DNA of 64,000 nucleotides from Acholoe squamosa (taxonomy: Eukaryota; Annelida; Polychaeta; Phyllodocida; Polynoidae): NCBI GenBank assembly GCA_949317995.1, contig OX439048.1:22759495-22823494 (forward strand), read 5' to 3'. The translations under genes and the position numbers were made by a program. The notes beneath the pieces are model-generated. The model was not told where the DNA came from. It saw nothing but the letters and a program-made list of their open reading frames with translations, and did not search any database. Positions within the stretch are counted from its first letter, which is position 1, and every line of letters begins with the position of its first letter. Positions 37,223 to 48,966 of this stretch are shown piece by piece.

Positions 37223-38540
37223 ATGGTTACTATGGCGTCAGTTACTTCTACGCCTGCAGCGACTACAATCACTTCTCATACAGTGACTACAACCGCAACG
37301 ACTACTGCGGGACAAACACTGGTGGTGCCCTCTACTGGTGCCCAGCCATGGATGCATTTCACTGGGCTGCAGGGACAGTTCCAGTTCCAGCAAGCTGGAG
37401 GATCGTTTGGACAACAAACTCCTCAACAATTGGGGTCCTACGGAAAACACCAACAACCACTGCAGCCTGCGGGGCTCTATCGACAACAACAGCCACCGCA
37501 GCCTACGGGGCCCTACAGGCAACAACAGCCATTGCAGCCCACGGGGATCTACGGACAACCACCCCAACCCATGGGACCTTAGGGACAAATGGAGTCTTAC
37601 AGGCAGCAACCCCCCCTAAGTTGGGGCCTTATAGTCAGCTACCGCCACAGTCATATGGTTTTCAACATCCAAATCATGTGATGGGTTCGAACCAGGGCTA
37701 CCCGCCACCTCCTCCACCGATGAACTTTAACCCCTATGGGGCCTATGGTTATGGTTATCTGGGACACTATCCTCCAGCAGATGACGAAGAAGAGGAGGAA
37801 GAGGAGGATGAAACTCCCCCGGTTAAGAGGAAGAAGGTCGATGAGGTATCTGAGAACTTGGATGACGACCTGGGTACCAAGTCAAAGAAGGACAGGGAAA
37901 AGGAGGCTCCGTTAGGAGATGGAAGTCTCGCTGATATGGTAAGGACCCAGAGAGAAGGGCAAGCGGCCAAGAAGAGAGAATTTAAGCTCGACAAGCGAGT
38001 GGCCGACATGGTGGATGGTGCTTTCACCGAAAGAATGCCAAAGGAACAGTGGGAGAAGTTGTTTATTGACCATCCACAACCTGTAGATATTGACAAGATG
38101 ATTGTCCTCGAGTTAGAGGATGAGATTAAGGAGGTCATTCAAGACAGACAAGATATTGTTATCTTGGAAAAGAATGTCAAGAAGCTTCAAGGTTTCATCT
38201 TAACTGCAATGGTCACTTTCGCACCACTGGCAACTCTTAGTTTTGACAAGGGCAAGGCGGATCCGGAACTGGATAAACTATCCGCGAACCTGAAAAATGG
38301 CTACACTTTACTGGCAGCTACGATGACCAGCCTGTCAAACAGACCAAGAAGAAGCATGATGGAGCTAAGAAGACAGCAGACGGGATTTCTGCCTCTAAGG
38401 CTAAGGCAGCAGCTGCTGCTAAGGCAGTCGCCCATAAGGCAGCACCTACGCACGAGAGAGGTCAGCGTGGGGCCGGCGATGGCAAGGCAAGAAAAGGGGG
38501 ACCGTCCTATTCGAACCAGGGACCACTGGTTTTCGTATAA
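37223..38540 (+). pseudogene. Gag-like retroelement ORF, broken by frameshifts
   Basis: The reading starts at ATG 37223 with a Thr/Ser/Gln/Pro-rich part that repeats a YxQQQPxQPTG unit. It meets a TAG at 37583-37585, and the sense continues in another frame from about 37610 (SYGFQHPNHVMG, a long Asp/Glu run, PPVKRKKVDE, then a helical region with DKRVADMVDGAF and LQGFILTAMVTF). A second shift near 38315 leads to a Lys/Ala-rich tail ending at TAA 38538-38540. Low-complexity front, acidic block and helical core recall gag proteins of tyrosine-recombinase or LTR retroelements. No RT or integrase follows. A decayed host gene is possible. Confidence 0.5.
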
Positions 38541-39905
38541 TCACCCCGGCACCATGAAGTGGGCCCTCAGTAAAATCCTAATTTTACAGCAACTTACAGG
38601 TAAGTTTCGTCAAATTCTACTATTGTAACACCACATAAGCGGCTGCTTGGGGCATCATGCTTATTGAGGGATAATTAAACGTAGATTACCCGACCGTAGA
38701 AAGGTAAATGTTTAACTCGAAAAGCGAGTTATAAGGAGACACCCTGGGGCCCTGCACTTTCAGTCATTTTGTTGGTGCGAATAAGTTTAAAAGAAGATGG
38801 AAATTTTATATGTAAGAGGCAGAATTACTTAATGAATTTGTAGTGCCATTAAAGGGGGAGATGTAGGGGACTTGCAGGAAAAGGTATTTCATTACCAAGT
38901 TTTGTAAATTTTAAGAAATTGTACAATTTTGTACAGACTCAGTTGGTTGGCAGCCATAAGATGCTTTTTGCCTCCAATGGTGAAGGTATATGATGTTGAT
39001 CCATGTATCAACTTTCCCACCTTTTTTGGCAATGTGGTGCGAATAGCGCAGTTTTGGCAGGAGTTATGCGAATAGTGCCTTGGTGGTGTGAATAACCTGG
39101 GTGAGGGAGTGCTGATGCAACAGGATGAGTGCACAACTCATGTCCCACTCATGGGAGCCAATCACAGGCTTTTCACTTTTCGAGTTATCAGCAATTTACA
39201 TTGCTGCATTATATTAATTATACTATCAAGGAGGATGGAATCTGCCACTGAGGATGGTCCTTGATCCATTGCAATAGTGGTCAAGATCCCCATCACTATA
39301 GGCCCATTTGACAAGGTAGTAGAATCTGACAAGGTACTATGGACATTTCTTTAAAATCGACATGTGATGGCCTTATATAAGGTAATCAGGTCTATTAAGA
39401 GACAAGACACAGGTGTGACATGGGGACCCCCATTCACCCCCCATCCCCACCCTTATATACGGGACTAAGCCATTGCTAGTACAAAACAAATTGAAATACA
39501 AGAGAAATTAAACTTAAAAAGTGTTCTATAAGAGGGAACATGTAATCCAGCCTGAGAAATACCAAGCTATTGTCTCCCATTCACACCTAAAACAATAGAC
39601 AGGTACTTAAGGTGATTGAGATAGAGGCATGGGCAGCTTATCAGTCTTATCAATCCCCATTGTTTTCTGTGGGTGGAGGGGAAGATAAGAGATTACCCAC
39701 AATGCTCTGCCAGATCCAAGATGGCCATCAGGGGCAGTTACATAACCGATTTCAAGATGGCCACCTCCATACAGGAATGGCTCTGTTCCCTATATACTGG
39801 TTGTTTTCTAGGGTAATTGGTATTAGGGAGTGGCCATTTCTGTAGGGCCTGAAATTTGTCAACCCCGCCCCTTTCATTTCATAGTAAGCTATAAAAGTGT
39901 GCAGG
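38541..39905. other. Intergenic, no feature seen
   Basis: No exon, RNA gene or clear repeat was recognised. The part next to the gag-like ORF may belong to the same decayed element. Confidence 0.4.
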
Positions 39906-39909
39906 CGTC

Positions 39910-40800
39910 CCCAGGAAACAAGGCACGTGATTGCCACCACTTTGACACATGTCAGTTTGGTGAAAATCTGGTGTCGTGACAATTCATGTGTAGAACACAA
40001 GAATTTCATGTGAATTTGTCTTAAGATATCAACACAAGAAATACTCGTGTCAAATTTATTCTGCACTAGGTGGCAGCACTATTCTGTTTTGACAGTTTTA
40101 TCTTCCTCAAACCATTGAGAACTTAATCTGTTTAGTCTAATACTTCACTGATACTCTAACCTGTAGTTACTTCTGTATATGTATATAACCTTTTTGATAT
40201 TATCTTCATGTATTGATTATTGACCATAAAAGCAGCTAAAACAAAAAGTAACAATGAATAAGGTGACACAGACACCATTTCTGTGGGCGTAAAATCTGCT
40301 CATATGCCTGGGCACCAACACCAACTGTAAATCACATGGCTCCATTGCCCTTGCATCTCAGGTGCACTTTCAGTGAACTGTTAAGAAAAGTGATGAATAA
40401 TGCTGATGACCAATGCATTGGAGCACCTATATTTGCGAGGTTACCTTTCTCTGAGATAAGAGAATGGTAATCTCAATATATAACCAATGCCTATACCAGG
40501 TGGCTATCACTTTATACATCACCACCACAGACCCTCCATCAAATGAAAGTTTCTTTTCTATATATCACTCATATATAAATCTTAAGTTTTAATTAATTAT
40601 GCTAATTACCAATGCCAAAACATGTGTAAATCTTGTGATTTCATGTGAATAAATCATGTGTTCAAAACATGTGATTTCAGTAGTCTGGCAGGTCACAGAA
40701 TCACAAGAATACTTGTGTTTCATACTCGTGAATGACACCATATTTTCACCAATATGACAGGTTCCAAACACGTGTTAAACACAAGATTTTGTTTCCAGGG
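39910..40800. mobile_element. Non-autonomous element, CCCAGGAAACAA ends
   Basis: Left end CCCAGGAAACAAGGCACGTG, right end CACGTGTTAAAC ... TTGTTTCCAGGG in inverse order. Sub-terminal words TTGGTGAAAATCTGGTGTC (39957) and, inverted, GACACCATATTTTCACCAA (40734) agree. Many ACATGTGA/TCATGTGT words fill the ends. No target duplication is clear. Confidence 0.55.
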
Positions 40801-41025
40801 TCGTCTACTTAAAACAGGGATTTTTTCCATCCCCCCAAGAGAAGTTTTGAAAATGGAGCCACAATTTCCCCACTTTTCAAGAAATGTTTCGAATGTAAGG
40901 GAATATCCCCATAATATCCATGGTCAATTCTGAAGAAGAAAGGTCAGATGTTTGGTCAAAAGTGCCTAAGGGAGTGGTCAGGGGGGTGGTGGGTTTTCAT
41001 GCGGACGCACAAACATTTTTTGGGG

Positions 41026-41270
41026 GTGTGGATGGGGGGTCCCCCATGTCACATGTCAATTTTAAGAAATGGTTATGTCACATGTCACTTAAATCCCTAT
41101 GTCCCATGTCACCTCTAAGAACCTCTCATGTCACATGTCGATTTTGAGAAATGGTTATATCACGTCACTTAAATCCCCATGTCCCATGTCACCTCTAAGA
41201 ACCTCTCATGTCACATGCCGATTTTAAGGAATTGCCATGTCACCATGTCAAATTTAGTGGTCCACACCCA
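41026..41270. repeat. ATGTCACATGTC repeat, copy A
   Basis: It starts GGGTGTGGATGGGGGGTCCC and runs through CACATGTCAATTTTAAGAAA, CCCATGTCACCTCTAAGAAC and ATTTAGTGGTCCACACCCAT. An internal unit of about 110 bp is doubled. The same block without the doubling lies at 41691-41862. Confidence 0.7.
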
Positions 41271-41690
41271 TTTTTTTATACCCTCCCTCGGCGACAGTCA
41301 AAATTCTTTGCGCCTCTAGCGCGCAGAATTTTCACGCCCCTCTTTGATCTATAATAGCGCGCAGGGTTTTTTGCTACAATGAGGATAAATATTTTAGCCC
41401 CCCCCGTCAAGAGGGGTCAACATTTTTTTAGCCCCCCCTTGGGAGGCGTCTGAAAGTTTTTTAGGTAAAATCCCCCCCAGCCCTAAGGGGTTGTCAGAGG
41501 TCCAGTCACGCACCTTTATCAGAAAAAAAGGTGAGACCCCCCCCATCCCCTGTTGTTAAAAAATGACCCTATCTTAAATGGGTTAATATGTCCTTTTATA
41601 GTACAGCACTGTAATTCATAGCTTACTACCCTAATTAGCTTTATGTAAAACTATCTTCACCTCTCTGACTACCTGACATCCCTACACCGG

Positions 41691-41862
41691 GGGTGTGGAT
41701 GGGGGGTCCCCCATGTCACATGTCAATTTTAAGAAATGGTTATGTCACATGTCACTTAAATCCCCATGTCCCATGTCACCTCTAAGAACCTCTCATGTCA
41801 CATGTCGATTTTAAGAAATTGCCATGTCACCATGTCAAATTTAGTGGTCCACACCCATTACA
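41691..41862. repeat. ATGTCACATGTC repeat, copy B
   Basis: Direct repeat of the block at 41026-41270, same strand, beginning GGGTGTGGATGGGGGG and ending GTGGTCCACACCCAT, with very few differences. Two direct copies about 0.4 kb apart could be two insertions or a small local duplication. Confidence 0.7.
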
Positions 41863-43119
41863 CCTTCATATACTAATAAACACCGCCCCCCTCCCCCACC
41901 CGACCTCCAACCATCAACAGGAGCTACTTTCCCGACTTTCCCGCCAGTTCAAGGGCAATGCATGCAATGTTATCCCATACACTCTCCAGTCACTGTCTGT
42001 AGGCATTAATTAATTTATTCAACTGTCTATCCAACTAAAACCTGCTTGGAGATGGGTAGACGCTCGAGCCTGCGCAATTTGAGCTATCTTCACGTGGTCC
42101 CGGGGTCATTAGACGGCGAAGGCAAAAGGGCAGCAATTATATCTGTAAACGTAAGTAAATTAATCGTGTCTGTTTAAAAGAACAATCCAAAGAATTAGAA
42201 ACTATAACATTCGATAAACGCAGAGAGATGTAAACACAATCTTTTATCGAGGGAATGCCCCTGAAACCGGCCCTGGAACCCAACACATTGATTTGGGCTG
42301 GGTCGGAGGCCCTTGGGCCATGAGGCCCGCCATGAGGCCATGAGGAGTCTCACCCCCCCCCCCCCCACGAGACGCTCGGAGCCCGAGGGCGTCTTGAAAG
42401 GGCGTCCGCAAGGCGTCCCAGGAAGGCCGGCGGGAAGGTTACCTACTTGGTGTGGCGGGTGGCCCGAAGCGGAGACTCCAAATTTCTAAGATTTATAATA
42501 GTACATGTACAATTCTTTTTGACACGGGACCCCTTCTGACATCCCTGTTAAAGTGTTATATCCTGTAATACCTTTGCTTGAAGAAGTACCGACTTTGGCT
42601 CATGATCAACCCCAAAAAGCAAAAAAGTGTTGTTTTGATGCCTATAAATACTATCTAGGCCCTTGGTCCAAGGAAATTCCTTTAATCCTAAATTAATATT
42701 CTATGCTAAATTGGATGATTTTTCGTGAGAATTTGCATGAAAAAATTTTGAAACAAATATGAAAAATTTCGCATATAGGGTACTTTCATATGGGCATCTT
42801 CATCTATCATACATGGCATAACTTTTCTACCCAAAAGTGAATGAATTGTCACACTGGTATTCAAGATCCATGAGAAAAATAATGAAAAAAAATATAATTT
42901 TAGTGGGAAAATTTACAATTTTTGGTTTTTAGAGGATTTTTTAGTAAAGACGGGGTGACTTTGGCTCATGGTGTGACTTTGGCTCAATTCATTCGATTGC
43001 CATAGTCTCGCACTGTATTTGACCTAATAAGGCCCCTGTCACCTCAAAAATATAATCTGAATGGTATTTTAGTATTTCAGAGTTTAACTATCTCCAAACC
43101 AATGAATATTTGTGCTTTT

Positions 43120-43277
43120 CAGGGGTGTGAAATCTCCGCCTTTAGGCGGAAATCCGCTCAGAAGGTGTTATAATGTATCTTAATAGCTATTTGGACAACT
43201 TTTATCTAATGTCAAATTGACTATAATTCCTCACAATATACGTAAGCCTGAATCGATTTCAGCATTTCACACCCCTG
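43120..43277. mobile_element. 158-bp MITE, CAGGGGTGTGAAAT ends
   Basis: Ends CAGGGGTGTGAAAT and ATTTCACACCCCTG, flanked by GCTTTT on both sides. A short hairpin, CCGCCTTTAGGCGG, lies near the left end. The CAGGGG ends resemble 35523-35672 and hAT-type elements generally. Confidence 0.75.
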
Positions 43278-44132
43278 GCTTTTGTCCAATTTATTAACCT
43301 GGTTTTTTTTTTTATATCACTGAATATAATATATCACAGCCCTGACATCATCTATAAATTCAAAGAATATCTGTAAAATAGTATTATCTTATGAACCCTA
43401 TAATGTGAGCCAAGGTCTTGGGGGGGGGGGTTGGAAGCCAGGGTGATAGGGGGGGGCAGGACACCTATAGCCAGGGCTCGTCACCTCCCCGTCCCCCAGT
43501 CCATGGATATCACATGGGGGCTCAGTGAAGAAAATCCTTATTTATGGCAGAATGGAGGGGTTGGCAATTGGGTTTTCAATAATATGTTACATAGTAGTTT
43601 AAACATTTCCTACAGAACTTGCAAAACCTATATTTATGTAGTGTCTCTATGAAGAAAACATTTCTTGGCTCCCCCGACCCCGAGTCCCCATTCCCTCCCC
43701 CGCCAAATGGGGCCCGGGCTTGGGGGTACAGAGGGGGGTACAGAGGACCCCCTCACCACCCAGGTAGGATGAAATGTATATTGCTAAGGCCTAAAAAAAT
43801 AAGTTTTGTTCAGGTATCCCGACCGACCCTAGTTTTTTGGCCCGTCCCTAATTTTTTTTGGACAATAGTAAGATTGTCCAAAATTGTGTGGATTCTGCCA
43901 GAAAATGTCTAAACCTAGGCATATTTGGTATCAAATTGAAGCCAATGTTCTCAGGTAGACAGCTACCTATAGATAACCAATATTTTTAGTTTTAATGAAG
44001 TCATTATTTTTTTAGTCGGACCTAAAAAAAAAAAAAAAATGTGACCTACCTACCCTAATTTTTTGAGCTGTTACCAAGAATAGTATAGGTTCCCTAGGAT
44101 ATGTTACTCCATAGAGTCCTATAGTGCAAGCC

Positions 44133-46377
44133 ACCCCCCTCTACCCCCCCTTCAAAGTAGGCTCCATTTTGTGTTCAGTATTGAGTCCTATGTAGGATAA
44201 GGGGGTTTATAGAGATGTCAGGAATCTTTATCAGAGTGATATCAAATGGAAACAAGGGGCCACCTATACCAGAAAATCCTGCTGAATCCAAAATTTGTGG
44301 TCTTGATTCTCAAAATTTGGCCAAAGGTACCTAAAAATGAGGTTTGATGATGAGAATATTTTAAAAATGTACAAAAGTTATATTGAAAATGATTGGAACT
44401 TTTTATAGATGCAACATGCTAATCAAAGTCAGTACCTCAATCTACATATCCCAATGTTTGCCTATCCGAACCTGACAAGTACTCTGCTTGCGTATGGCTC
44501 TACCTCTCCCACATACTGCCTATCCCTTAGTCTGCCTATCACTCATACTACCTATTCCCTGAAACATCTAGAGTTTAATTAGGTTTTCCCTCACATGGCT
44601 TAAAGGATTAAAGTTTACCCCTCACCTTTGTACCTAATTTTCTCTGTACATTCTTACCATTAGTCTACCTATCCTCAATCTGCCTATCATTCACTTTACC
44701 TATCCTTCATGGTGACTATCCCCCAAATCTGCACATCCCTCATATTTGACTGGCACATCTGTGATATTACCTAGCACCAATGTATCTTTTGAATATGCTC
44801 ACCTTACAAGGTACCCTCTGTACCTATCTCTTAAACTGTTTATTACCTATCCTCCTTGCTACCCATCCTCTTTAATACCTATCCCTCAAGCTCACTTTAT
44901 AGCTTTCCTGCCTATCACAGCTTGATCAGCTGGGATAGCTCACATCCAACCTTTGTTATGATCTCTTAGTCAACCTATCCCCTAAAGAACAAATCCAACA
45001 GTCTACCTCAAGCATACATCTACTGATCACTCATGCTATATATCCTTGAGGTTACCTATCCTTCAGGCTGCCTATCCTTCATGGTATATAGCCCTCTGCC
45101 TACCTAACCAGCTATCTATGTATCTCTCACCTTGTATGCTATTCTTTCTACCTTTATAGTAGCTCTTATAGTCTATGCCTTGTGAAATATACCTATCGCT
45201 CATTGTACCTATCCTCAAGTCTGCATATCACTCATGTTTACCTTACATATCCCTCAGGCCATTGAATTATCATGCTTTTCTAAAATGCCTCACCATGGCT
45301 ATCATTAGACTAGCTAACTTCCTATCCTACATGTATGTTGTTTATTCCCCTCTTCCTATCCTTCATGCTGCATATCGTTCATGCTATCCCACTTGACAAG
45401 TTAAAAAACTGAGGGCTATATACGATGAAGGATAGGCAGCCTGAAGGATAGGTAACCTCAATGATATATAGCATGAGCGATAGGTAGATGTATGTGTGAG
45501 GTAGACTGTTAAATTTGTTCCTTAGGGGATAGGTTGACTAAGAGATCAAAATGAAGGTTGGTTGTGAGCTATCCCAGCTGATCAAGCTGTGATAGGTAGG
45601 AAAGCTATAAAGTGAGCTTGAGGGATAGGTATTGAAGAGGATGGGTAGCAAGGAGGATAGGTAATAAACAGTTTAAAAGATAGGTACAGAGGGTACCTTG
45701 TAAGGTGAGCATATTCAAAAGATACATTGGTGCTAGGTAATATCACAGATGTGCCAGTCAAACATGAGGGATGTGAAGAGTTGGGAGATAGTCACCATGA
45801 GGGATAGGTAAAGTGAATGATAGGCAGATTGAGGATAGGTAGACTAATGGTAAGAATGTACAGAGAAAATTAGGTACAAAGGTGAAGGGTAAACTTTAAT
45901 CCTTTAAGCCATTTGAGAGAAAACCTAATTAAACTCTAGATGTTTCAAGGGATAGGTAGTATGAGTGATAGGTAGACTAAGGGATAGGCAGTATGTGGGA
46001 GAGGCAGAGCCATACACAGGTAGAGTACTTGTCAGGTTGAGATAGGCACACATTAGGATATGTAGATTCAGGTATTGACTTTGATTAGCATGTTGCATCT
46101 ATAAATAGTTCCAATCATTTTCAATATAACTTTTGTACATTTTTAAAATATTCTCATCATCAAACCTCCTTTTTAGGTACCTTTGGTCAAATTTTGAGAA
46201 TCAAGATCACAAATTCTGGATTCAGCAGGATTTTCTGGTATAGGTGGCCCCTTGTTTCCATTTGATATCACTCTGATAAAGATTCCTGACATCTCTATAA
46301 ACCCCCTTATCCTACATAGGACTCAATGCTGAACACAAAAGGGAGCCTACTTTGAAGGGGGGGTAGAGGGGGGGGGG
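44133..46377. repeat. Large fold-back, arms about 965 bp, loop 314 bp
   Basis: Left arm 44133-45096 begins in a C run (CCCCCCTCTACCCCCCC) and ends ATGGTATATAGCCCTC. Right arm 45411-46377 starts GAGGGCTATATACGAT and ends in GGGGGGGTAGAGGGG. The arms are close matches along their length. Both the left arm and the loop are full of CCTATCC/CTGCCTATC words, a degenerate tandem repeat (GGATAGG in the right arm). No protein is coded. Confidence 0.9.
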
Positions 46378-46619
46378 GGGGAGCTGTTACACTGTGTCCA
46401 TAGGTAAAGCTCTGAGTTTCACCTCCTATCTATTGAAGCTTCTTGCTGTTACCTGAACACAATTTTTTTAGGCCTGTGGCATCTGTACTGCTAAGTATCA
46501 TGATGTAGTTCCTATATCTGTTATTTTTTTTATCAGTATGCAACCAATAATCAACCTTGATGACTATTTAATCTCTTTTGAGCCAAAGTCACCCCGAAGC
46601 CCGGGTGACTTTGGCGCAC

Positions 46620-48780
46620 TCAAAAGAGTCCAATTTCAATACCTTCTAATGAAACCATCATATAAAAATATGTGTCTAAAAAGATTTTTTAATCATATAT
46701 ATTCACAATAGGGATAAAGTTATCATTTAAAGCATACAAAAAGTGAACCAACCCTATGAGGGGGCAGGTAAAAATATTTTCACCTGTTTTCAGCAAAAAA
46801 AAAAAAAAAAAGGGCGCAATATTTCCCTTGGGGGGGGATGCAGCTAAGAGGATATCAGACTCGTCCCTCTTGTTTTGTATTTTCTGAAGTGTGATTTTGC
46901 AGTTTTCTGATAATTTAACCTAGGCCAAAAAAAAATTTTTTTTTGAGGCCATAGTTTGTCTGGCCCTGTCTATGGAACCAGGCAAATAAAAGAACACTTG
47001 CTATCCTTCGAAAAGAGTAGGGGAATGAAGCCCCGGTAGCAGTTTTCCCCCTCACCCCTCCTCATAGATGCGATCATTCATCTCATAGATTCGGTCATTC
47101 ATAGATTCGGTCACTGCTGTGTCGGGCAAGCAGCATATAAATCCCTGTCTAGCTGTTTGGGCAAGCAGCTTTTAAAGACCTGACCAAAAAGAAAAGAAAG
47201 GACTTGATGTCCGCGAACCACAGAATTGCTAACTTTTAAGTACTATTAGTGGACTTAAAATCAAGCAGACCAAACCAGAATATAGCCATGTGTTTTCCCA
47301 TCATTTTCTCATATTTTATACAGGAAACGATCCTTTCTTAAAATAACCAGTGAAATTCTAGCACTATATGAGGCCTAAGATACCAAAAGGCACCCTCCAA
47401 ATACGGCCTCATCCCTCCCTTTTTCTACTACCGTAATCTCCCGCGTATAAGACGCAGTGCGCATATAAGACACACCCTTAATTTGCCAATGACTGTTTCG
47501 CGTATAAGACGCACATTTTAGGGGTGATATTTGTAATTTCAATACTGTTCTATAGTAGATATACCCCTCGTATAAGACGCACACCCAACTTGAGGAAATC
47601 CTATAAAACGCAGTAGGCATTTGTTTGGCGTAGAGGACGCATCTTATACGCGAGAGATTATGGTATTTATAAATTGGGCATATGGGAGAAATAAATGTGC
47701 TGTACATTTAACAAAATTTTCCACATCTCAACTGTTGGTGTAGAATCAAAATTTAATGGGTATTCTTTTCCTTATTCCCACGTGCAGATATCAGAAACCA
47801 TTACATGTATTGTTCTTATTGGTTTTTGTGGTGAATTAAAGTAAAATCTCTAACAGTTGAAAGTAAAAAAAAAGACCTTCCACATCGACAGAGAAAAGGA
47901 TAACAAATATAATAAACAGCCTCCCTCCTTTACCGTCTTTTCACAAAAAGTGTCCGCAAAGTTGATAATCAATTTCATGACATGTAGCCTCATGGTACAA
48001 ATTTTACCAGTTTTCTAGTCTCTTCCAGCCCCTGGTGCTACTGATATTTCATGTGCTACATTCTTAGCTCAGACGCCAAAGGATTGTGAAAACACATGTA
48101 TATTGATGTGCCCCTTTCAGTAACTTATATTTTCCTTGTCAAAATATTAACTGGAAACTGTACTGAAGCTATTATATTAGATGTTAGAGAATATCTTTTT
48201 GTCATTCAACAACCTTGAGTGATGAGATAGAACGTTTGCTTTATTGGCCGAGAGACTTGTCTCCTCGGCCATATATACATCATGTAGGAGGGGGACAGCA
48301 GGTCATGTCAAAAACAGCCAAAAGTCCTCTACTATAGATCAGCTACTGAAATCAGTCAACCATGACGAAGACTGTGGTGTACCAGTGTACTAGTACCAGT
48401 GTACCAGTGAATTGCTATTATTCCAGGTCGTTCTGGGACGGGCTGATAACTTCCACACCCACTCTAGGCGCCTCTAAGTACCTGTAGTCAATTGCTATTG
48501 TCCCAGGTCATCTAACAGCGCCGCAGCTCTGTCCCCTAGAGACTCTGAGTGTTTGTTCAATCACTTCATAATTACACATCTCTACTACGATCTCTCGGCC
48601 ATTACATCTGTGATGTACAATTCACTCTTAATAATGTCCTCAACCAAGCGTGATCTTGTTATATTTGACAGGAGAACAGACGTTTCTAAGGTCAACAGGG
48701 GGATATGCCATTTCTTGAAAGGTACATGATTTTTATACTAAATACTATGATACTTGTAACAGACTCATCCTCTTTTTCAG
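46620..48780. other. Upstream region of the PWWP gene
   Basis: Apart from the MITE at 47429-47665 I see A/T runs (46795-46811, 46928-46944) and no coding exon. A 5' UTR exon and promoter of the PWWP gene are expected here or further upstream because its first coding exon has an acceptor; none can be placed. CTCGGCC words at 48245-48275 form a short imperfect hairpin. Confidence 0.4.
47429..47665. mobile_element. MITE-like element, CCCGCGTATAAG family, copy 6
   Basis: Ends TACCGTAATCTCCCGCG and CGCGAGAGATTATGGTA, 237 bp. It belongs to the same subfamily as 7543-7762. It lies in the intergenic gap about 1.1 kb before the PWWP gene's first visible exon. Confidence 0.7.
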
Positions 48781-48966
48781 GCCTATGAATGCCTTGAGTC
48801 ACGATGATTGTTGCGGACAAACCGAAAAATCAAGCTGGGGACCATGCCCAGAGTCGGTTGTGGAGTGCAGGGGACCTTGTGTGGGCCAAGATGACTGGAC
48901 ATCCCTGGTGGCCTGCGTTGGTGTCTCCTGACCCTGTTGATAGCAAGTTCCACCAGATGAAGAGTA
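48781..48966 (+). CDS. Exon 1: start codon and first half of PWWP 1
   Basis: The exon follows acceptor CTCTTTTTCAG at 48780. The first 23 nt are 5' UTR, and the ATG is at 48804. It codes for [20 protein letters not shown], the classic first half of a PWWP domain (PWWP at residues 34-37), and ends in phase 1 at a GTAAGT donor. An intron of 7.9 kb full of transposable elements separates it from the other half of the domain. At least one more 5' UTR exon must lie upstream because the exon starts with a splice acceptor. Confidence 0.8.

Larger units (their letters stand above)
42955..46620. repeat. Region bounded by inverted GGTGACTTTGGC words
   Basis: GGGGTGACTTTGGCTCATGG occurs at 42953-42972 with a second copy just after it. 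GAGCCAAAGTCACCCCG at 46580 is inverted to it and is followed at once by CGGGTGACTTTGGC, forming a small hairpin. The large fold-back at 44133-46377 lies between. The words may be the outer ends of one composite element or unrelated fragments of one repeat family. Confidence 0.35.

Noticed and set aside
37238-38138. Minus-strand open frames opposite the gag-like ORF
   Set aside because: They mirror its Gln/Pro and Asp/Glu repeats as Leu/Arg and Ser runs and have no domain.
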